Source of the DNA: an uncultured Oscillospiraceae bacterium
GTDB lineage: Bacteria > Bacillota > Clostridia > Oscillospirales > Acutalibacteraceae
Direction: 5' to 3'
DNA: 20,925 nucleotides
Assembly: GCA_900547305.1 (NCBI GenBank)
Contig: URGH01000044.1
Location: 1-20,925, forward strand
The position numbers were made by a program, and so were the translations under genes. This document shows positions 1 to 6,608 of the stretch, in pieces. The notes under the pieces are model-generated. The model did no database searches, was not told the DNA's origin, and worked only from the letters and a program-made list of their open reading frames with translations. Position 1 is the first letter of the stretch. Each line of letters opens with the position of its first letter.

Positions 1-156
1 GGCAGTTACAACCTCCGCCATATCGGCAGAGCCGGCGTCTATTGCGGCGTCCGCTTTCTTAACGGCAGTTCTCAAAGCGGAACGGTAAGCCTTATTGCGC
101 TCATAATTAGCCCTGCTGACTAACACGCGCTTTTTCGCAGATTTAATATTCGGCAT
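1..156 (-). CDS. rpsT: 30S ribosomal protein S20, partial (C-terminus beyond left edge)
   Basis: Small-subunit protein that binds 16S rRNA in the body of the 30S particle. The reading frame starts at the ATG whose complement is 154-156 and begins MPNIKSAKKRVLVSRANYER, the standard S20 N-terminus, followed by the family's basic helix with alternating Ala and Lys/Arg. About 52 codons are present; the remaining 30-odd lie beyond base 1. A very strong site, AGGAGGTGT, sits just upstream on the minus strand (161-169), and a consensus-like promoter lies further up. It appears to be transcribed on its own, since a terminator of the upstream gene lies at 259-283. Identification is firm from the N-terminus. 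Confidence 0.95.
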   Translation of the reverse strand, partial: MPNIKSAKKRVLVSRANYERNKAYRSALRTAVKKADAAIDAGSADMAEVVTA

Positions 157-193
157 CGTGACACCTCCTAACACATTACTCACAGTACAAATT

Positions 194-222
194 ATAATAT
201 CACATTTTAAAAGAAAATGCAA
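194..222 (-). promoter_or_regulatory. sigma-A promoter for rpsT
   Basis: Read on the minus strand: TTGCAT (217-222), 17-base spacer, TATTAT (194-199). The predicted start of transcription leaves a leader of about 30 bases before the rpsT start codon. Confidence 0.7.
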
Positions 223-245
223 CAGTTTTTTTAAAGTTTCTTTTA

Positions 246-283
246 TTTTTTAAAAAACGCCGGTCAGCCCGCGGCTGACCGGC
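246..283 (-). terminator. Rho-independent terminator of the P-loop gene
   Basis: A perfect 11-bp stem (259-269 with 273-283, loop of 3) is followed on the minus strand by a run of six T residues. It ends the transcript of the gene that stops at 308. Confidence 0.9.
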
Positions 284-307
284 AGAAAAACCGTGTTTAA
301 ATTCGGT

Positions 308-715
308 TTAGCAAACCTCGGCAATATCAAAAATCTTGCCGGGCAGCTCTTCCTTATCGGCTGAAACGGTAAATATAAATTCAACGTCCGAAATAGCGGA
401 AACTCTTTCAAGGAAAGCCGCCAATTTATCAAAATCGCGCTCGCCGATTCTCAAAGTTGCGTCTCCGAAAATGTGTGTAACGTCGTTATTGCCCGCCTTA
501 ATTCCGGCTACCATACCGTAGTATTCGCCGTAGCCCGAAATGCCGTAGCTCTCGGCGTCAATAAGACGCGCCTTGTGTGTTACCGAATATGTCAGGGTAT
601 CGCCTTTTTCAATGCATACAACGTTGCCGAGGCTTTGTTCAGTAGCGGCATTTACCATATCCACTAATTTTTTGGTTTTACCCGAGCCCTTTTTTCCGAT
701 AATGAGTTTAATCAT
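308..715 (-). CDS. Small P-loop (Walker A) ATP-binding protein, unknown role
   Basis: A 135-residue protein with a clear nucleotide-binding loop at residues 7-14 (GKKGSGKT) directly after the first beta strand (MIKLII). No other domain is recognisable; the length is too short for a full motor ATPase, and the region after the P-loop lacks a textbook Walker B acidic pair. A good ribosome site (GGAG, complement around 730) precedes the ATG. It lies 43 bases downstream of pgi on the same strand and ends in its own terminator, so co-transcription with pgi is likely. Similar short clostridial proteins are often loosely annotated as ATP-binding or PilT-like; I do not claim that function. The reading frame is convincing; the role is unknown. 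Confidence 0.82.
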   Translation of the reverse strand: MIKLIIGKKGSGKTKKLVDMVNAATEQSLGNVVCIEKGDTLTYSVTHKARLIDAESYGISGYGEYYGMVAGIKAGNNDVTHIFGDATLRIGERDFDKLAAFLERVSAISDVEFIFTVSADKEELPGKIFDIAEVC

Positions 716-758
716 TTATACCAACTCCTTTTATATTTAACTGCCTGCGGCAGCTTTT

Positions 759-2099
759 TTACCCGTTAAGGCGCGCCTCAAGCTCCGCCTTCTGCGCTTC
801 GTAGCCCGGTTTGCCGAGCAGCGCGAACATATTTTTCTTGTAGCTTTCAACACCGGGTTGATCAAACGGATTAACGCCGAGCATATAGCCCGAAATCGCG
901 CACGCTTTTTCAAAGAAGTAAATAAGCCTGCCGAGGTTTTCTTCATCCGGTTTATCAACGTTTATAACGAGGTTCGGCACGCCGCCGTCGGTATGCGCCA
1001 AAACCGTGCCCTCAAATGCCTTTGAGTTTACATAGGACATGGTCTTGCCGGCAAGGAAGTTAAGACCGTCGCCGTTATCCGCGTCCTCTTCAATCACAAC
1101 GTCCTTATCGCTTTCGCCGAAGGTTACAACCGTTTCAAACATTAAGCGGCTGCCGTCCTGTACGAACTGACCCATTGAGTGAAGATCGGTTGAAAATGTA
1201 ACCGAAGCCGGGAAAAGACCCTTGTTATCCTTGCCCTCGCTCTCGCCGAAAAGCTGCTTGAACCATTCCGCCATCATGGTAAAGCGGGGCTCATAGCTTA
1301 CAAGCAGCTCAACCGATTTACCCTTGCGGTAAAACGCATTACGGAGAGCCGCATATAAATAGCAGTCGTTTTTATACATATCGGGCTCGTTGTATTCTTT
1401 CATAGCCGCCGCAGCGCCTGCCATAAGCGCGTCAATATCCGCTCCCGCAGCCGCAATCGGTAAAAGACCTACCGCCGTAAGAACGGAATATCTGCCGCCA
1501 ACGTCATCCGGCACTACAAAGCACTCGTAGCCCTTTTCATCGGCTAACTTTTTAAGAGTGCCGCGCGCCTTATCGGTGGTGCAGTAAATTCTCTTTGCGG
1601 CTTCTTCCTCGCCGTACTGCTTTTCAAGCAGATCGCGCAGGACTCTGAAAGCCACCGCCGGCTCGGTTGTGGTGCCCGATTTTGAAATAATGTTTACCGA
1701 AACGCGCTTGCCCTCGCACAGCTTTACAATATCCGAAAGATATGCGCCGCTTATGCTGTTGCCCGCGAAATAAATTTCGGGATCCTCGCCCTTTAGCTGA
1801 TTGTAGAACGGTCCCTTTAAGAACTCGATAGCGGCACGTGCGCCGAGGTATGAGCCGCCGATGCCTATAACTATGAGTATATCGGTATCCCTACGAATTT
1901 TTGCGGCTGCCGCCTTGATTCTCGCAAATTCCTCTTTGTCGTAATTTACGGGCAGGTCAACCCAACCCAAAAAGTCGTTGCCGAGGCCTGTTTTATCATT
2001 TACAAGCCCGTGAGCCGCCGATACCTGAGTTTCAAGACCCTTAATATCGTTTTCTCTGATGAACTGTTTGGCATATGCCGAATTGAATTTAATAGCCAT
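759..2099 (-). CDS. pgi: Glucose-6-phosphate isomerase
   Basis: Cytoplasmic enzyme of glycolysis and gluconeogenesis, interconverting glucose 6-phosphate and fructose 6-phosphate. The 446-residue length fits the shorter Firmicute/Thermotoga type rather than the roughly 550-residue enterobacterial one. The phosphate-binding and active-site blocks are visible: GIGGSYLGAR at 79-88, SKSGTTTEP at 139-147 and GGRYSVL at 201-207, with the later histidine-bearing segment around STDLHSMGQF. The ATG is preceded on the minus strand by AGGGG, and a TTGAAA/TAATAT promoter stands upstream between this gene and the carboxypeptidase. The small P-loop gene follows and is probably in the same transcript. Confidence 0.97.
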   Translation of the reverse strand: MAIKFNSAYAKQFIRENDIKGLETQVSAAHGLVNDKTGLGNDFLGWVDLPVNYDKEEFARIKAAAAKIRRDTDILIVIGIGGSYLGARAAIEFLKGPFYNQLKGEDPEIYFAGNSISGAYLSDIVKLCEGKRVSVNIISKSGTTTEPAVAFRVLRDLLEKQYGEEEAAKRIYCTTDKARGTLKKLADEKGYECFVVPDDVGGRYSVLTAVGLLPIAAAGADIDALMAGAAAAMKEYNEPDMYKNDCYLYAALRNAFYRKGKSVELLVSYEPRFTMMAEWFKQLFGESEGKDNKGLFPASVTFSTDLHSMGQFVQDGSRLMFETVVTFGESDKDVVIEEDADNGDGLNFLAGKTMSYVNSKAFEGTVLAHTDGGVPNLVINVDKPDEENLGRLIYFFEKACAISGYMLGVNPFDQPGVESYKKNMFALLGKPGYEAQKAELEARLNG

Positions 2100-2139
2100 T
2101 TTAACCCCTGGATTCTTTAAATTTTGGTTTCCTGTTTAT

Positions 2140-2168
2140 ATATTACAATAAATCCCCAACTTTTTCAA
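2140..2168 (-). promoter_or_regulatory. sigma-A promoter for pgi
   Basis: Minus strand: TTGAAA (2163-2168), 17-base spacer, TAATAT (2140-2145). The start would be near 2133, giving a leader of about 35 bases. Confidence 0.75.
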
Positions 2169-2197
2169 GTACGAAAAGCGATATTCATTAAAAGTTT

Positions 2198-3412
2198 TCA
2201 TAATTGAAATAATCCTTTTAAAATCTGCCGCAGCGAAAAGCCGAGCGACAGCCTTTCAACGTCCTCCGCCGCCGTTACGGGAATTTCGCCCAGGGTCTCA
2301 TCCCCCAGCTTTACGGTTACCGTGCCGAGCGCGGCGCCCTTCCTTACGGGGGCGGTTATATTTTCGTTAAAGCTTATTTCCTGCATAATATTTCCCTTTG
2401 CGGTTTTAGGCAGCAAAACGCTTAGTTGCTTTTCCGCGCTTATCGCAATTTTCTTTTGCGTTCCTTTAGCTATATCAAGCTCTTTTGTGTCGTCAAGGTC
2501 TGCGCTTATAACCGAATAGTTGTAATTTGCAAAGCCGTAATCAAGTAGCTTTTTAGCGCCGTTAAAGCGCTCCTTTGTAGTCTCGCCTGCCATTACCACC
2601 GCCACAAGCTCCAGCCCGTTGCGCTCAGCCGTTGCCGAAACGCAGTATTTCGCGGTAGAGGTAGTACCTGTTTTAAGCCCGGTTGTGCCCTCGTAAAACC
2701 TTACAAGCTTATTTGTGTTTACAAGCTCGCTTTTGCCGTCTCTCAGGCTATCCATCCAAACGGTGGTGTAATCCTTTATAAGCGGGTGCTTTATAAGCGC
2801 AGAGGACATAACCGCAACGTCATAGGCTGATGTTAGGTGCCCATCGGCGTCAAGCCCGGTGCAGTTCATAAAATGGGTGTTTGTCATTCCAAGCTCTGCC
2901 GCCCGCTCGTTCATAAGCGCCACAAAGCCCTCCTCACTACCCGCAACCGCCTCGGCAAGCGCTGTGCAGGCGTCATTGGCGGACGCTATTACCGAAGCCT
3001 TAAGCAAATCGTTCACGGTCATGGTCTCTCCCGGCTCCAGCCATATTTGCGACCCGCCCATAGAGGCGGCGTGCTCGCTTGCGGTAACCACCGTTTCAAG
3101 GGATAAATCTCCACGGTCAATAGCCTCCATAACAAGCAGCAGCGACATTATTTTGGTAATGGAAGCCGGCGGCAGCTTTTCATCGGGATTATTTTCATAA
3201 AGCACCTGCCCGGTATGCGGCTCCATTAAAACTACTGACTTTGCCTTTATATCCAGCGTTTGCCCTATGGCGGCGTTTACGGGGGTATTATCAAGCGGAA
3301 CGTTTATATCCGATATATCGCACTCGCTTGATACCGTAACCGCCTTTTGTGCGAAAACAGTCACCGAACACATACATAAAACAGCTAAAAAACACGATAT
3401 TATTCTTTTCAA
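2198..3412 (-). CDS. D-alanyl-D-alanine carboxypeptidase (DacF/PBP5-like, peptidase S11)
   Basis: A penicillin-binding protein that trims the terminal D-Ala from peptidoglycan stem peptides outside the membrane. I place the start at a TTG (complement of 3410-3412): it has the ribosome site AAAGGAG upstream and yields a proper signal peptide (MKRIISCFLAVLCMCSVTVF, then A-Q-K); the longer ATG-initiated frame to 3535 adds 41 residues without signal-peptide character. With this start the protein has 404 residues. Catalytic motifs are all present: SITK at 84-87 (nucleophile Ser84), SAN at 144-146 and KTG at 247-249. The C-terminal beta-rich domain typical of PBP5 follows, ending in a short amphipathic stretch (LSLGFSLRQILKGLFQL) that probably anchors it at the membrane. 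The start codon and ribosome site are enclosed in a 15-bp inverted repeat. It lies 109 bases after the SGNH gene. Confidence 0.93.
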   Translation of the reverse strand: MKRIISCFLAVLCMCSVTVFAQKAVTVSSECDISDINVPLDNTPVNAAIGQTLDIKAKSVVLMEPHTGQVLYENNPDEKLPPASITKIMSLLLVMEAIDRGDLSLETVVTASEHAASMGGSQIWLEPGETMTVNDLLKASVIASANDACTALAEAVAGSEEGFVALMNERAAELGMTNTHFMNCTGLDADGHLTSAYDVAVMSSALIKHPLIKDYTTVWMDSLRDGKSELVNTNKLVRFYEGTTGLKTGTTSTAKYCVSATAERNGLELVAVVMAGETTKERFNGAKKLLDYGFANYNYSVISADLDDTKELDIAKGTQKKIAISAEKQLSVLLPKTAKGNIMQEISFNENITAPVRKGAALGTVTVKLGDETLGEIPVTAAEDVERLSLGFSLRQILKGLFQL

Positions 3413-3451
3413 AACGGCACACTCTCCTTTAATAGAAGAGTATGCCGTTTT
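3411..3451 (-). promoter_or_regulatory. Inverted repeat enclosing the carboxypeptidase ribosome site and start codon
   Basis: Arms 3411-3425 and 3437-3451 pair over 15 positions; the single non-Watson-Crick position (3420 with 3442) becomes a U-G pair in the minus-strand RNA. The 11-base loop is 3426-3436. The Shine-Dalgarno sequence AAAGGAG straddles loop and stem, and two bases of the TTG start codon form the base of the stem. The structure should hinder initiation unless opened. Confidence 0.65.
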
Positions 3452-3500
3452 ATGGTGCATTATGCCGTCGGATAATGTAAAACCGAGTCGGACAAGCGGG

Positions 3501-3518
3501 TAGGCTCTCGTCAGCCTA
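3501..3518 (-). other. Short hairpin after the SGNH gene
   Basis: TAGGCT (3501-3506) pairs with AGCCTA (3513-3518) with a 6-base loop. No T-run follows on the minus strand, so termination here would be weak, and the carboxypeptidase may be read through from the SGNH promoter. Confidence 0.35.
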
Positions 3519-3521
3519 AGA

Positions 3522-4175
3522 TTAAAGCATTTCAAGAAAACGCGCGATCTTATGCGCTAAAATTTCGTTGCCGGCGTCGTTCGGGTGCAGTCCGTCCGGA
3601 ACATACTTCTGCTGAATTATCGGAATTTTCGGCTGCAAGCCGCTCTCCTTAAACAAATCAAGCACCGGCAGCGAGTAATACTCGGCAACCTCTCGTATGA
3701 TGTTTACATATTCCTTAAGCGTTCCTACGGGCGCGGGCTTATTATCGCCCGTGGGTATATCCTCGGTTATTCTGTGCAGGGGAGTGAGCACCGCTATCGG
3801 CACGCCGGGGTATTTCTCAATAAGCGCTGTGTAAAGGCAGTGCAGCGCGCCGTAAAAGGTATAGGGCGTGCGGTCGCTCATTGTGCCTATCGGCGCGTCT
3901 CCGTGACCGAAATCGTTAGTGCCGCCGAAAACTACCACTATATCTGCGTCAGCGTCCATCTCCGGCACGCGTGATACAAAATCACGGTCGAATTTTTCTT
4001 CCGCGCTCGCGTTTTTCTGCCTTGCTATGCGGGTACCGCCTATGCCGTAATTCTGACATATTGCGCCGTATTCGCGCTCTATTAACATTGTATACATTTT
4101 ATCGTGCGATGAGGTTCCCGCACCCTCGGTTATACTGTCGCCGAGAAAGTTGATTTTTGTACCTTTAAGCTCCAT
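3522..4175 (-). CDS. SGNH/GDSL-family hydrolase (esterase/lipase-like)
   Basis: A 217-residue single-domain serine hydrolase of the SGNH fold. Block I is FLGDSITEG (Ser14 the nucleophile), block II has the oxyanion Gly in NYGIGGTRI (43-50), block III is GGTND (84-88, Asn87) and block V is DGLHPND with Asp194 and His197 completing the triad. There is no signal peptide, so it is probably cytoplasmic; the substrate (acetylated sugar, lipid or ester) cannot be told from sequence. The ATG is preceded by GGAGGT on the minus strand and by a consensus promoter. The downstream neighbour is a cell-wall carboxypeptidase, which hints at, but does not prove, an envelope-related substrate. Confidence 0.92.
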   Translation of the reverse strand: MELKGTKINFLGDSITEGAGTSSHDKMYTMLIEREYGAICQNYGIGGTRIARQKNASAEEKFDRDFVSRVPEMDADADIVVVFGGTNDFGHGDAPIGTMSDRTPYTFYGALHCLYTALIEKYPGVPIAVLTPLHRITEDIPTGDNKPAPVGTLKEYVNIIREVAEYYSLPVLDLFKESGLQPKIPIIQQKYVPDGLHPNDAGNEILAHKIARFLEML

Positions 4176-4206
4176 TAAATACTACCTCCGATAATGTTAT
4201 ATGGTT

Positions 4207-4234
4207 ATTATAGCATTTTTAAAATGCAAGTCAA
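4207..4234 (-). promoter_or_regulatory. sigma-A promoter for the SGNH gene with a palindromic spacer
   Basis: Minus strand: TTGACT (4229-4234), 16-base spacer, TATAAT (4207-4212). The spacer is almost entirely the perfect palindrome GCATTTTTAAAATGC (4213-4227), which could be an operator for a dimeric repressor. Confidence 0.75.
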
Positions 4235-4291
4235 CAATACATTTTAATATATTGTTAACAATTTATTAACAATAGAAGCCGACGGATGTTC

Positions 4292-4317
4292 TATACTATA
4301 TGTCAGTGAAAGTCAAA
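4292..4317 (+). promoter_or_regulatory. htpG promoter region with CtsR-like heat-shock operator
   Basis: A -10 element TATACT (4292-4297) is followed at once by TGTCAGT-GAA-AGTCAAA (4301-4317). The published CtsR operator is two heptads RGTCAAA separated by NAN; here the second heptad is exact, the spacer fits and the first heptad keeps GTCA. The box would cover the transcription start. The -35 (TTAACA, 4266-4271) is 20 bases from the -10, longer than ideal. A perfect 12-base palindrome ATTGTTAACAAT lies at 4251-4262. Confidence 0.6.
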
Positions 4318-4340
4318 CTCTCAAAAAAGGTGATAAATTT

Positions 4341-6248
4341 ATGCGTACAAGACAGTTTAAATCAGAATCCAAAAAACTTATGGACATGATGATAAATTCA
4401 ATTTATACCCATAAGGAAATTTTCCTGCGCGAGCTTATTTCCAATGCGAGCGACGCGCTGGACAAGCTCTACTTCCGCTCGCTTACCGATAATTCGGTGG
4501 GTATAGCGCCCGATGATTTTGAAATACGCCTTGAAATAAACAAGGATGACCGCACCCTTAAAATAATTGATAACGGCTGCGGAATGACCGAGGACGAGCT
4601 TGATAAGAACCTCGGTACGATTGCAAAATCGGGTTCGCTTGCATTTAAGCAGGAAAACGAGAAAAAGGAAAACGTTGATATTATAGGTCAGTTCGGCGTG
4701 GGCTTTTATTCGGCGTTTATGGTGAGTGATAAGGTTACGGTTGAAAGCCGCGCTTTCGGCTCGGACGAGGCTTTTTGCTGGTCCTCATCGGGGGCGGACG
4801 GCTACACGGTCGAGCCCTGCGAAAAGGAAACCGTGGGCACAACGGTAACGCTGCACATAAAGGAAAACGAGGGGGACGATAATTACGACGAGTTCCTCGA
4901 CCAGTACAGAATAAGCGCGCTTGTAAAGAAGTATTCCGATTACATTCGCCACCCGATTCGTATGGAGTTCACAACAAAGGAGCCTATACCGAAAAAGGAG
5001 GGCGAAGAGGATAAGCCCACCGAATATAAGGACGTTACGGAAATACGCACCCTCAACAGCATGGTGCCGCTTTGGAAAAAGCAGAAAAGCGAAATAAAGC
5101 CCGAGGATTACAACAATTTCTATAAAGAAAAGTTCTATGATTACGACGACCCTGCCCGCGTTATCCACACAAAGACAGAGGGTCAGGCGACCTATTCCGC
5201 GCTGCTGTTTATCCCGAAGCACCCGCCGTTTGATTACTACACAAAGGAATATGAAAAGGGCTTGCAGCTTTATTCAAAGGGCGTGCTTATAATGGATAAG
5301 TGCGCAGAGCTTCTGCCCGATTATTTCAGCTTTGTAAAGGGGCTTGTTGACAGCGAGGATCTCTCCCTCAATATTTCGCGCGAGACCTTACAGCACGACG
5401 GGCAGCTAAAGCTTATTGCAAAGACCCTTGAAAAGAAAATAAAATCGGAGCTTGAAAAAATGCTCAGGGATGAGCGCGAGGCTTACGAGGAATTTTTCAA
5501 GGCGTTCGGCATACAGCTTAAATTCGGCATTTACAACGATTACGGCGCACATAAGGAAACCCTGCGCGATCTGCTTATTTTCCGCTCCTCAAACGAGAAG
5601 AAGTATGTTACCCTTAAAGAGTATGTAAGCAGAATGAAGGAGGGGCAGGACTCTATCTATTATGCCTGCGGCGAGACAGACGAAAAGATTGATATGCTGC
5701 CGCAGACCGACGCGGTAAAGGATAAGGGCTTTAAAATACTTTACCTTACCGAAAACGTTGACGAATTCGCCATTAAAATGCTGGCGGAATACGACGGCAA
5801 AAAGTTTGTAAATATCTGCGATAATGACTTGAATCTTGACAGCGAGGACGAAAAGAAAGCGCTTGAAGAGGAAAACGTCGCCGCCAAGGATATGTTTGAG
5901 GCTATGAAAGAAAGTTTGGGCGATAAGATAAACGCCGTCCGCTTTACAAACAAGCTGAAAGACCACCCCGTATGCCTTACAAGCGAGGGCGGAATTTCAC
6001 TTGAAATGGAAAAGGTATTAAACTCTATGCCGGGAGCGGAGCAGAACAAGATAAAAGCGCAGCTTGTGCTTGAAATAAATGCAAACCACCCGATTGCCGA
6101 AAGGCTGAAAACGCTTTACACCGAGGATAAGGATACCCTCGGTAAATACGCAAAGCTGCTTTACGGCGAGGCGTGCTTAATAGGCGGCAAGAGCGTGCCC
6201 GACCCCGCCGAGCACAGTGCGCTTGTATGCGAGCTTATGACAAAATAA
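4341..6248 (+). CDS. htpG: Molecular chaperone HtpG (Hsp90)
   Basis: ATP-dependent cytoplasmic chaperone acting as a homodimer on late folding intermediates. The 635-residue length is normal for bacterial Hsp90. The N-terminal GHKL ATP site is clear: RELISNASDAL (30-40, with catalytic Glu31), DNGCGM (77-82) and the lid/glycine loop GQFGVGFYSAF (116-126). The middle domain holds SLNISRETLQHD, with the arginine that contacts ATP, and the C-terminal dimerisation domain follows. GGTGAT stands upstream of the ATG (4330-4335). The gene is a single-gene transcript between its own promoter and a strong terminator, and the CtsR-like box argues for heat-shock control. Confidence 0.97.
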   Translation: MRTRQFKSESKKLMDMMINSIYTHKEIFLRELISNASDALDKLYFRSLTDNSVGIAPDDFEIRLEINKDDRTLKIIDNGCGMTEDELDKNLGTIAKSGSLAFKQENEKKENVDIIGQFGVGFYSAFMVSDKVTVESRAFGSDEAFCWSSSGADGYTVEPCEKETVGTTVTLHIKENEGDDNYDEFLDQYRISALVKKYSDYIRHPIRMEFTTKEPIPKKEGEEDKPTEYKDVTEIRTLNSMVPLWKKQKSEIKPEDYNNFYKEKFYDYDDPARVIHTKTEGQATYSALLFIPKHPPFDYYTKEYEKGLQLYSKGVLIMDKCAELLPDYFSFVKGLVDSEDLSLNISRETLQHDGQLKLIAKTLEKKIKSELEKMLRDEREAYEEFFKAFGIQLKFGIYNDYGAHKETLRDLLIFRSSNEKKYVTLKEYVSRMKEGQDSIYYACGETDEKIDMLPQTDAVKDKGFKILYLTENVDEFAIKMLAEYDGKKFVNICDNDLNLDSEDEKKALEEENVAAKDMFEAMKESLGDKINAVRFTNKLKDHPVCLTSEGGISLEMEKVLNSMPGAEQNKIKAQLVLEINANHPIAERLKTLYTEDKDTLGKYAKLLYGEACLIGGKSVPDPAEHSALVCELMTK

Positions 6249-6260
6249 TTAATATTTAAT

Positions 6261-6317
6261 CCCGACCCCGCGTATGTTTACGGCTAAGCCGATAATACAG
6301 CGGGGTCGGGATTTTTT
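6261..6317 (+). terminator. Rho-independent terminator of htpG
   Basis: CCCGACCCCGC (6261-6271) pairs perfectly with GCGGGGTCGGG (6300-6310); the sequence then reads A and six T residues. The 28-base loop has a smaller internal hairpin (CGGCTAAGCCG). Confidence 0.92.
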
Positions 6318-6349
6318 AATAAAAAATAATACATATACATATGAACTTC

Positions 6350-6378
6350 TTGACATATCGGCGTTGCAGTGGTAAAAT
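6350..6378 (+). promoter_or_regulatory. sigma-A promoter for rny
   Basis: TTGACA (6350-6355), 17-base spacer, TAAAAT (6373-6378). Transcription should start near 6385, leaving a leader of about 220 bases before the rny start codon. Confidence 0.82.
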
Positions 6379-6390
6379 TATTAAGATAGT

Positions 6391-6551
6391 AAATTCGGTT
6401 GCGGCGTATAAAACACCGCAACAGTGCAGCTTAAATGCACCGTGGCTTTTGGCGAACCGCGGCGCATTGGTTGATTTTATCACGGGAGAAAACGGCACGG
6501 CTCCCGTTGCTTTCGTTTTATTGCGCCGGGTGCGAATTTCAAAAAAATTCG
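6391..6551 (+). ncRNA. Structured 5' leader of rny, possible cis-regulatory RNA
   Basis: Several helices can be read by eye: P1 AAATTCG (6391-6397) with CGAATTT (6533-6539) encloses the rest; inside are GTTGCGG (6398-6404) with CCGCAAC (6416-6422), GTGCA (6424-6428) with TGCAC (6436-6440), CGTGG (6441-6445) with CCGCG (6457-6461), GGCGCA (6461-6466) with TGCGCC (6522-6527), and ACGGGAG (6482-6488) with CTCCCGT (6501-6507). The helix at 6461 shares one base with the previous one. A second AAATTCG (6545-6551) can compete with the first for CGAATTT, as in a two-state switch. I do not recognise a known riboswitch class, and it lacks the hallmarks of 6S, SRP or RNase P RNA. Confidence 0.5.
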
Positions 6552-6608
6552 GCATACGGGCGCGTGAAAGAAAAACCGTGTTTATTATATAGGAGGTTAA
6601 TAAAAAGA

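Noticed and set aside
3413..3535. N-terminal extension of the carboxypeptidase by 41 residues
   Set aside because: It would bury the signal peptide and place the ribosome site AAAGGAG inside the coding region.
3585..3974. Plus-strand open frame within the SGNH gene
   Set aside because: Antisense shadow with no family resemblance.
4785..5222. Minus-strand open frame within htpG (145 codons)
   Set aside because: Antisense to a firm gene and lacking a ribosome site; the hydrophobic stretches are artefacts of the complement.
6391..6551. 6S RNA or SRP RNA before rny
   Set aside because: No long rod with a central bubble as in 6S, and no conserved SRP GGAAG apical loop; the multi-hairpin layout does not fit either.
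6341..6592. Open frame of 83 codons before rny
   Set aside because: Its ATG lies upstream of and overlapping the rny promoter, so the start is outside the likely transcript; no ribosome site and no recognisable protein.
6435..6608. N-terminal extension of RNase Y by 58 residues
   Set aside because: The ATG at 6609 has AGGAGG upstream and gives the normal membrane-anchor N-terminus; the extension lies in the structured leader.
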